From Betaproteobacteria bacterium RIFCSPLOWO2_12_FULL_62_58 (lineage in GTDB: Bacteria > Pseudomonadota > Gammaproteobacteria > Burkholderiales > SG8-41): DNA of 64,000 nt. The notes under the pieces were generated by a model. That model did not search any database and had not been told where the DNA came from. It saw nothing but the letters and a program-made list of their open reading frames with translations. Numbering within the stretch: the stretch's first letter is position 1; each line of letters starts with the position of its first letter. This document shows, in pieces, positions 57,240 to 64,000 of the stretch. Location of the stretch: the NCBI GenBank assembly GCA_001772005.1, contig MERI01000241.1:1-64000 (forward strand). Reading direction: 5' to 3'. Position numbers and translations under genes: made by a program.

Positions 57240-59558
57240 TCACACCAGCGTGAAATCTATCTTGCTGGTGTCGAGATCCACGCGCACCACCCTTACCCGC
57301 AAGCGGTCGCCGAGGCGGAAGCGCCGCGCAGTGCGCTCGCCGAGCAGATGGTGCTTGGCCGCGTCGAAATGGAAGTAATCCTTGCCGAGATCCGAGACAT
57401 GCACCAGCCCCTCCGCATAGATGCCATCGAGCGCGACGAAGACGCCGAACGCGGTCACGCCGCTGATGCTGCACTCAAATGTTTCCCCGATCTTATCCTG
57501 CATGTAGTAGCACTTGAGCCAGGCCTCGACGTCGCGTGTCGCGTCGTCCGCGCGGCGCTCGGTCATCGAACAGCGCGCGCCGAGTTCGTGCCAGTCGCCG
57601 GGTTCATAACGCTTGCGCGCCAGCACCGCCTTGATCGCACGATGCACCAGCAGGTCCGGATAGCGCCTGATCGGCGAAGTGAAGTGGGTATACGACTCGT
57701 ACGCCAGGCCAAAGTGACCGACGTTATCGGGGCTGTACACCGCCTGCCGCAACGAGCGCAGCATGACGGTTTGCAGCAATTGCGCGTCGGGCCGGTCCTT
57801 GATGCGCGACAGCAGCTTCGCGTAGTCCCGCGCATGCGGCTCGTCGCCACCGGTGAGGCTGAAACCGAAACCCTTGAGGAATTCGCGCAGCGCGACCAGC
57901 TTCTCCGGCGTCGGCCCTTCGTGAATGCGGTACAACATCGGATGGTCGCGCTCGCGCAGGAAATGCGATGCGCAAACGTTGGCCGCCAGCATGCATTCCT
58001 CGACCAGGCGATGCGCGTCATTGCGCTTGACCGGCACAATGCGCTCGATCTTGCCTTGCGCGTTGAAGATCATCTCGGTTTCGATGGTCTCGAAATCGAT
58101 CGCGCCGCGCCGCTCGCGCGACTTCGCGAGCAGTCTATAGAGCCGGTAGAGATTCTCAAGCTGCGGCGCGAGCTTGCGGTAGCGGCGCGCCGCCTCACCA
58201 CGCGCATCACCGAGCATTTCCGCCACCAGCGTGTAAGTCAGCCGCGCGTGCGAGCGCATGATGGCCGGATAGAAGCGATAGGATTCAATTTCGCCGTGCG
58301 TGTCGATCCGCATGTCGCACGCCATGGATAGACGCTCGACGTCGGGGTTGATCGAACACAACCCGTTGGAAAGCCGCTCGGGCAGCATCGGGATCACCCG
58401 GCGCGGAAAATAGACCGAGTTGCCACGCTCGCGCGCCTCCTGATCGAGTGCATCGCCATGTCTGACGTAGTGGCTGACGTCGGCAATCGCCACCACCAGA
58501 CGGAATCCCCCCGCGCCTTGCGCACCCCCCTTTTCCAAAATCTCCCCTCCGCCCCCCTTTTTTAAAGGGGGGGACGGGGGGATTGGCTCGCAATACACCG
58601 CGTCGTCAAAGTCCTTTGCCGATTCGCCATCGATGGTCAGCAGCGGCAGACCGCGGATGTCCTCGCGCCCGCGCCGGTCGTCGGCGGTGACGCCCTCTGG
58701 AAATTTCTGGCTCAGGCGCTCGACGTCGCTCGAAAACGCGTAAGGCAGGCTGTGCTTGCGCAGCGCGATCTCAATTTCCATGCCGGGATCGGCGTAGTTG
58801 CCGAGCACTTCGACCACGCGCGCGACCGGCTGGCTGCGCTGCGCCGGCTGCGTCAACACCTCCACCGTCACCACCTGCCCGGGATTGGCGCCGCGTGATT
58901 CCCCCGCCGGTATCAGGAAATCCTGGCTGATGCGCTTGTCTTCGGCGACGACAAAGAGTACCCCATGATCGCTGTGCAGCCGGCCGACCAGTCGCGTCTG
59001 CACATGCTCGAGCACTTCCACAATTTTTCCTTCAGGGCGGCCGCGCCGGTCGATGCCCGACTGGCGCGCGACGACACGGTCGCCGTGCAAGACCTTCTGC
59101 ATTTCTTTTGGCCCGAGAAACATATCGGGCCCGCGGTCATCACGGATCAGGAAACCGAAGCCGTCCGGATGCCCCTGGACGCGCCCGCGGATGAGATCGA
59201 GCTTGTCGACGACGCAGATCGCGTTGCGGCGGTTGCGCATGATCTCGCCTTCGCGCTCCATCGCCGCGAGCCGCCGGGAAAATGCTTCGCGCTCGCCGGG
59301 CGCGATGCCGAGCAGGCGTTCGAGTTCGTCCTCGGCCACCGGCACCCCGCGCTCGGTCAGCGTCTGCAGGATGTATTCCCGGCTCGGCACCGGCCGGGCG
59401 TAGCGCGCGCGCTCGCGCTCGAGGAACGGGTCGGCCACGCGCCGCGGCCGCTCACCACTGCGGGAATTTTTCTCGCGCGCCGGCGCCGGCGGCTGCGATC
59501 CTGTCTTGCGACGAGACCGGCTCGAAGATCGGGAAGTGCGAGTTTTGCGTTGATTCAT
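57240..59558 (-). CDS. rnr: Ribonuclease R with an in-frame repeat insertion
   Basis: This 772-residue 3'-5' exoribonuclease has cold-shock domains, the RNB domain with TIDGESAKDFDDAVYCE (catalytic Asp cluster) and a C-terminal S1 domain (GETFECSISGVTAFGVFVALDGIYAEGLVHVSDL). About 25 extra residues, IPPSPPLKKGGGGEILEKGG and a few more, follow the Asp cluster near residue 326 and come from a dispersed palindromic repeat. The start MNQRKTRTSR at 59558 is used because the longer frame runs antisense through the tRNA gene. Confidence 0.95.
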   Translation of the reverse strand: MNQRKTRTSRSSSRSRRKTGSQPPAPAREKNSRSGERPRRVADPFLERERARYARPVPSREYILQTLTERGVPVAEDELERLLGIAPGEREAFSRRLAAMEREGEIMRNRRNAICVVDKLDLIRGRVQGHPDGFGFLIRDDRGPDMFLGPKEMQKVLHGDRVVARQSGIDRRGRPEGKIVEVLEHVQTRLVGRLHSDHGVLFVVAEDKRISQDFLIPAGESRGANPGQVVTVEVLTQPAQRSQPVARVVEVLGNYADPGMEIEIALRKHSLPYAFSSDVERLSQKFPEGVTADDRRGREDIRGLPLLTIDGESAKDFDDAVYCEPIPPSPPLKKGGGGEILEKGGAQGAGGFRLVVAIADVSHYVRHGDALDQEARERGNSVYFPRRVIPMLPERLSNGLCSINPDVERLSMACDMRIDTHGEIESYRFYPAIMRSHARLTYTLVAEMLGDARGEAARRYRKLAPQLENLYRLYRLLAKSRERRGAIDFETIETEMIFNAQGKIERIVPVKRNDAHRLVEECMLAANVCASHFLRERDHPMLYRIHEGPTPEKLVALREFLKGFGFSLTGGDEPHARDYAKLLSRIKDRPDAQLLQTVMLRSLRQAVYSPDNVGHFGLAYESYTHFTSPIRRYPDLLVHRAIKAVLARKRYEPGDWHELGARCSMTERRADDATRDVEAWLKCYYMQDKIGETFECSISGVTAFGVFVALDGIYAEGLVHVSDLGKDYFHFDAAKHHLLGERTARRFRLGDRLRVRVVRVDLDTSKIDFTLV
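58516..58592. repeat. Dispersed palindrome inserted in rnr
   Basis: CCCCCCTTTTCCAAAATC, then CCCCCCTTTTTTTAAAGGGGGG and CGGGGGGATT make a palindrome of the AATCCCCC-type repeat that is, from memory, scattered in many bacterial genomes and encodes PPLKKGG peptides. Here it reads through in frame in RNase R. Confidence 0.85.
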
Positions 59559-59601
59559 TTGATCAAACGTGCGCCCTAAGTTAGAATTGCAGCCCTCAAA
59601 A

Positions 59602-59688
59602 GCCGAGGTGGCGGAATTGGTAGACGCACCAGGTTCAGGTCCTGGCGGTGGCAACATCGTGGGGGTTCGAGTCCCTTCCTCGGCACCA
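59602..59688 (+). tRNA. tRNA-Leu (anticodon CAG)
   Basis: The acceptor GCCGAGG pairs with CCTCGGC, followed by an encoded ACCA. The D loop has GGAATTGGTAGAC. The anticodon stem-loop is CCAGGTTCAGGTCCTGG with CAG. A long variable arm (GGTGGCAACATCG) and TTCGAGTC T loop complete a class II tRNA of 87 bases. It is divergent from rnr and starts 43 bp from its start codon. Confidence 0.97.
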
Positions 59689-59691
59689 TAA

Positions 59692-59773
59692 CTCAACGCG
59701 GAATGATGAACGCGGAACGCGGAACGAAAAGCACTTCATCCGTTCATCGTTCATCGTTTCGCATTCATCGTTC
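59692..59773. repeat. Degenerate-word hairpin (GCGGAACG / TTCATCG)
   Basis: AACGCGGAATGATGAACGCGGAACGCGGAACG faces TTCATCCGTTCATCGTTCATCG, TTCGCATTCATCGTTCC. It directly follows the tRNA-Leu gene and ends at the purA stop codon. Confidence 0.7.
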
Positions 59774-61066
<1,293 letters not shown>

Positions 61067-61100
61067 CTATAAGATCCGTTACGGTTACGCGATCAATGAC

Positions 61101-61199
61101 TGGTTAAGTGTTGAGCGTTGAGCGTAAGAACTAGTTCAAGTTCCACTTCTTCCGCGCTCTTTGCTCTGCACTCTCAACTCTAAACGCTCAACCCTCGAC
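61101..61199. repeat. Degenerate-word hairpin (GTTGAGCG / CTCAACTC)
   Basis: GTGTTGAGCGTTGAGCGTAAG faces CTCTGCACTCTCAACTCTAAACGCTCAACC, with CAAGTTCCACTTCTTCC between. The block lies between hisZ and purA. Confidence 0.65.
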
Positions 61200-61220
61200 T
61201 TCTTCTGGTACCTGCGCGCT

Positions 61221-62381
61221 TCATGTCAGTTTCCTGATGACCCACTTCCCATCGCGTTTGACGAGGCGGCGGTTGCAGCCGAGTTCGGCCCGCGCGCGGG
61301 CATGCCCCGACAGTTCTACGATCACGATCTCCCCGCGGGTTCTCAGCGCGTCGATCCTGCGCCGCAACGCGGCATCCCGCGGCAGACGCGGCGCCAGAAT
61401 TCCGGCTTCGATCCCGCCGTTCGGGCTCGCCGAAGCAAGCTCACGCAGGTCCGCACTGAAGCCGGTCGCCGGCCGCGCGCGCCCGAACGCCTTGCCGACT
61501 TCATCATAACGCCCCCCCAGTGCCAGGGCATTAGGCCAGCCGTCGGCATAAGCGGCGAACACCACCCCGCTGTGGTAGCGGTAGCCACGCAGCTCTGCGA
61601 GGTCGAAGCAGCGGATGCGCGCCACATCGCGCAATTGGTCGGAGAGCAACTTGAGGTCACGCAGCGCCGCCTTGATCTCCGGGTGGGGCGGCAATTTCCG
61701 GCGCGCCAGCGCCAGCACTTCGGCGCCGCCATAGAGTTCCGGCAGCACGGTGAGCGCAGCGCGCGTCCCGCGGTCGAGACGCCGCGTCAGACTGCGCAAC
61801 TCCGGCACATCTTTCGCCTGCATGGCGCGAAACAGTTCGGACTCGAGGCCGGCGGCGATTCTGGCGCGTTTCACCAGGCCGCGAAACACCGCCACATGCC
61901 CGAGATCGAGATAGACAGTCGCGACGCGCGCCGCTGTCAGCGCCTTCATCATCAGGCGCTGGATCTCGACGTCGCTCTCGATGCCGCGATGGCCGTAAAT
62001 CTCGGCCCCGATCTGCAGCGGCTCGCGCGTCCGGTTCATGCCGTCCGGCAGCGTGCGCAGCACGCTGCCGGCATAGCACAGCCGGGTCACGCCACTGCGG
62101 TTCAAGAGATGCGCGTCGATGCGCGCAACCTGCGGCGTGATATCCGCGCGCACGCCGAGCATGCGGCCGGAAAGCTGATCGACCAGCTTGAAAGTCTGAA
62201 GGTCTAGATCGTGGCCGGTTCCGGTGAGCAGCGACTCGACATACTCGAGCAGCGGCGGCATCACCAGCTGATAGCCGTGTGCCCGGAACAGGTCGAGGAT
62301 CGCCCGCCGCAGGCACTCGATGCGCTGCGCTTCCACAGGCAGAATGTCCTCGATATATTCAGGCAGCAGCCAGGCGCGCAT
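61221..62381 (-). CDS. hisZ: ATP phosphoribosyltransferase regulatory subunit
   Basis: This 386-residue histidyl-tRNA-synthetase-like protein has LPEYIEDILPVEAQRIECLRRAILDLFRAHGYQLVMPPLLEYVESLL, FKLVDQLSGRMLGVRADITPQVARIDAH and GRYDEVGKAFGRARPATGFS. It lacks the synthetase C-terminal anticodon domain and so is HisZ, which supports short-form HisG in the first step of histidine synthesis. hisG is not nearby. It lies between DUF2065 and purA. Confidence 0.95.
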   Translation of the reverse strand: MRAWLLPEYIEDILPVEAQRIECLRRAILDLFRAHGYQLVMPPLLEYVESLLTGTGHDLDLQTFKLVDQLSGRMLGVRADITPQVARIDAHLLNRSGVTRLCYAGSVLRTLPDGMNRTREPLQIGAEIYGHRGIESDVEIQRLMMKALTAARVATVYLDLGHVAVFRGLVKRARIAAGLESELFRAMQAKDVPELRSLTRRLDRGTRAALTVLPELYGGAEVLALARRKLPPHPEIKAALRDLKLLSDQLRDVARIRCFDLAELRGYRYHSGVVFAAYADGWPNALALGGRYDEVGKAFGRARPATGFSADLRELASASPNGGIEAGILAPRLPRDAALRRRIDALRTRGEIVIVELSGHARARAELGCNRRLVKRDGKWVIRKLT

Positions 62382-62382
62382 C

Positions 62383-62524
62383 AGGATTCAGGATCAAGGA
62401 GTCAGGATCAAGGAGTCAGGATCAAGGATCAAGGATTCAGGATCAAGGAGTCAGGATTCAGGGAAGATTATAGTGGAGGATATTCCTGCCCTCACTTGAT
62501 CCTTGATCCTTGATCCTGAATCCT
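62383..62524. repeat. Degenerate-word hairpin (AGGATCAAGG)
   Basis: About ten words of the type AGTCAGGATCAAGG or AGGATTCAGG run in tandem, followed after a 50 bp loop by CTTGATCCTTGATCCTTGATCCTGAATCCTG. This is the most regular of the word-type hairpins. Its left arm starts just before the hisZ start and its right arm ends at the DUF2065 stop. Confidence 0.8.
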
Positions 62525-62529
62525 GCTTT

Positions 62530-62718
62530 TCAGCGTCTCACAATATACAACAGCAGCAAGCCGGCGAGCATCGAGGTCAACCCGATGAAGCGGATCTGGC
62601 CATCGCTCATTTCGGTGAGCCGGCGGAACGTTTCCCGCCACAGAACGGGCATCAGGAACGGCAGGATGCCTTCGATCACCAGCATCAGGGCGAACGCGGT
62701 TAGCAGGGTATTACTCAT
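62530..62718 (-). CDS. DUF2065 small membrane protein
   Basis: This 62-residue protein has two hydrophobic segments (TLLTAFALMLVIEGILPFLMP and RFIGLTSMLAGLLLLYIV) and ends VRR. It matches the DUF2065/YjeT family, which is nearly always encoded between hflC and purA/hisZ. Start at 62718 (MSNTLL). Function is unknown; a link to HflKC is inferred from position. Confidence 0.9.
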   Translation of the reverse strand: MSNTLLTAFALMLVIEGILPFLMPVLWRETFRRLTEMSDGQIRFIGLTSMLAGLLLLYIVRR

Positions 62719-62790
62719 CGGTGCGGTGGCCGGCTCGTCTGGTCGCAATTCTCAGGCGGGGCCGCGCGCGGGACGACCGCAGGCCCGATG

Positions 62791-63669
62791 TTACTTGCCC
62801 GCCTTGCCGCCTGATCTGAAGTACTTGAAGAAATCCGAATTCGGATCGAGCACCAGCACGTCGTTCTTGCCCTTGAAGCTCTGCTTGTAGGCTTCGAGGC
62901 TGCGGTAGAACGCGTAGAACTCGGCATTCTGTTCGTAGGCGCGCGCGTAGATCGCGGTTGCTTTGGCATCACCCTCGCCCTTGGTGCGCTGCGCGTCGCG
63001 ATAAGCCTCGGCGAGAATGACCTCCTTCTGCCGGTCGGCGTCCGCCCGGATCTTCTCCGACTCGGCAGAACCCGTGGAACGAAGTTCGTTGGCAACGCGC
63101 TTGCGCTCGGCGTCCATGCGGCGGTAGACCGATTCGCTTACCTCCGACGGCAGGTCAACGCGCTTCAGACGCACATCGAGCACTTCCACGCCGATATTCT
63201 TTGCGTCTTCGTTCGCCTTTTCGCGCATCAGTTCCATGATCTTGTCGCGCTCTCCCGAGACCACATCGTGCACCGTGCGGTTGCCGAATTCGGCGCGCAA
63301 GCCGTCGTTGATGGTCTGCAGCAGCCGCGTTTGCGCCCGCAACTCGTCCCCGCCCACGCTCACGTAGTACTGCCGCACGTCGAGAATGCGCCACTTGACG
63401 AACAGATCGACCAGCACGTTCTTCTTTTCAGAGGTCAGGAAGCGCTCGGGCTCGGCAGTGTCTATGGTCAGAATGCGCACATCGAAGTAGCGCACGTTGT
63501 CGAGGAGCGGCACCTTGACATGGAGGCCCGGCGCCTTCTTGATGTCGATCACCTCGCCGAGCCGGAACACGATCGCGTTCTGGCGCTGATCGACGACAAA
63601 CAGCGAAAACGAGGCGACGATCAACGCCGCGATCGCGCCGGCAAGAATGGCGCCAAGATTCTTCCGCAT
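62791..63669 (-). CDS. hflC: FtsH protease regulator HflC
   Basis: This 292-residue SPFH/prohibitin-family protein has an N-terminal membrane anchor (LGAILAGAIAALIVASFSLFVVDQR) and the periplasmic domain with NAIVFRLGEVIDIKKAPGLHVKVPLLDNVRYFDVRIL and GVEVLDVRLKRVDLPSEVSESVYRRMDAERKRVANELRSTGSAE. With HflK it forms a cage around the FtsH protease. Its start touches the hflK stop. Confidence 0.97.
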   Translation of the reverse strand: MRKNLGAILAGAIAALIVASFSLFVVDQRQNAIVFRLGEVIDIKKAPGLHVKVPLLDNVRYFDVRILTIDTAEPERFLTSEKKNVLVDLFVKWRILDVRQYYVSVGGDELRAQTRLLQTINDGLRAEFGNRTVHDVVSGERDKIMELMREKANEDAKNIGVEVLDVRLKRVDLPSEVSESVYRRMDAERKRVANELRSTGSAESEKIRADADRQKEVILAEAYRDAQRTKGEGDAKATAIYARAYEQNAEFYAFYRSLEAYKQSFKGKNDVLVLDPNSDFFKYFRSGGKAGK

Positions 63670-64000
63670 CAGCGCTGCTCCCGGTCGCGGCTGCGGAAGG
63701 CATCGCGGGTGCGCGCGGTCGACTCCGGCGCCGGCGCGGTTTCCGCAGGCTTGGCCACGGCGTCCGCCGACGCGCCGCCCGTCATCTGCATCAGCTTGTC
63801 GAGAGGCAGGTAGAGCAGATTGCTGCCGCCCTTCTGGTCGACCAGCACCTTGCTGGTGCTGCCCAGGATCTGCTGCATGGCGTCGATATAGAGCCGGTCG
63901 CGCGTCACCTGCGGCGCCTTGTTGTATTCGGCAACCACCTGCCGGAAGCGGTTGGCGTCACCTTCAGCCTGCTCGATCACCCGCTGGCGGTAACCCTCGG
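63669..64000 (-). CDS. hflK: FtsH protease regulator HflK, C-terminal part only
   Basis: The visible 110 residues run from EGYRQRVIEQAEGDANRFRQVVAEY to the stop. They include TRDRLYIDAMQQILGSTSKVLVDQKGGSNLLYLPLDKLMQ, the typical HflK end. The gene continues beyond the right edge. It overlaps the hflC start by one base and is first in hflK-hflC-DUF2065. Confidence 0.95.
   Translation of the reverse strand, partial: EGYRQRVIEQAEGDANRFRQVVAEYNKAPQVTRDRLYIDAMQQILGSTSKVLVDQKGGSNLLYLPLDKLMQMTGGASADAVAKPAETAPAPESTARTRDAFRSRDREQR

Noticed and set aside
59559-59696. N-terminal extension of RNase R reading MSYGAEEGTRTPT
   Set aside because: This peptide is the antisense translation of the tRNA-Leu gene, a well-known artefact; the real start is downstream of it.

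Overview
The window is GC-rich proteobacterial DNA and reads as a betaproteobacterium. The main clues are the order rpsF-priB-rpsR-rplI-dnaB, the hflK-hflC-DUF2065-hisZ-purA block, and DUF3305/DUF3306 genes beside a formate dehydrogenase operon. It is dense in molybdopterin enzymes and their cofactor genes, and one of those enzymes has a perfect FNR/ANR box, so the organism probably respires or ferments without oxygen at times. I cannot name a genus.

Layout. 1-1350 looks like a decayed integron cassette region: two small minus-strand genes with attC-like sites, one of which seems interrupted by the 5' end of a group II intron that runs off the window. 1350-7415 holds molybdenum cofactor genes (moaE, moaD, mobB, moeA), a TauE/SafE exporter and a tupBCA tungstate transporter. 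7553-10742 is a TRAP transporter (dctPQM). 10854-20189 is a complete minus-strand formate dehydrogenase locus: catalytic, iron-sulfur and cytochrome b subunits, TAT peptide, chaperone, polyferredoxin, DUF3306 and DUF3305. moaA, fdhD and mobA follow on the plus strand. 22955-31400 is housekeeping and signalling: a PAS-GGDEF-EAL protein, MtfA, RmuC, an ABC exporter and a divergent GDSL esterase.

31641-46700 is the most unusual part. An ArsR-rhodanese regulator is divergent from dsrE, an SQR-like flavoprotein, an RND exporter, a lipoprotein-sorting-like protein and a porin. Facing them is a four-gene type II DMSO-reductase-family operon in the order alpha, beta, chaperone, heme subunit. The same inverted repeat (ATTCAA-N8-TTGAA) lies before the regulator/dsrE pair and again beside the alpha-subunit promoter, where a broken second copy of dsrE, porin and flavoprotein fragments remains. 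A truncated MerR gene, a metal exporter and a frameshifted methyltransferase are interleaved with these remnants.

46749-64000 is mostly core genome: a methyltransferase, selD (with an in-frame UGA that reads as selenocysteine) divergent from selU, an ArnD-like deacetylase, a peroxiredoxin, PhoH, dnaB, rplI-rpsR-priB-rpsF, rlmB, rnr, tRNA-Leu, purA, hisZ, DUF2065, hflC and the end of hflK.

A second theme is repeats. At least a dozen junctions carry hairpins made of a short word repeated with variations on one arm and its complement on the other, each with a different word. Some supply coding sequence at protein ends, and one dispersed repeat sits in frame inside the RNase R catalytic domain. 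Two further palindromic families (a REP/REPIN-like one and a roughly 80-110 bp one) also occur more than once.
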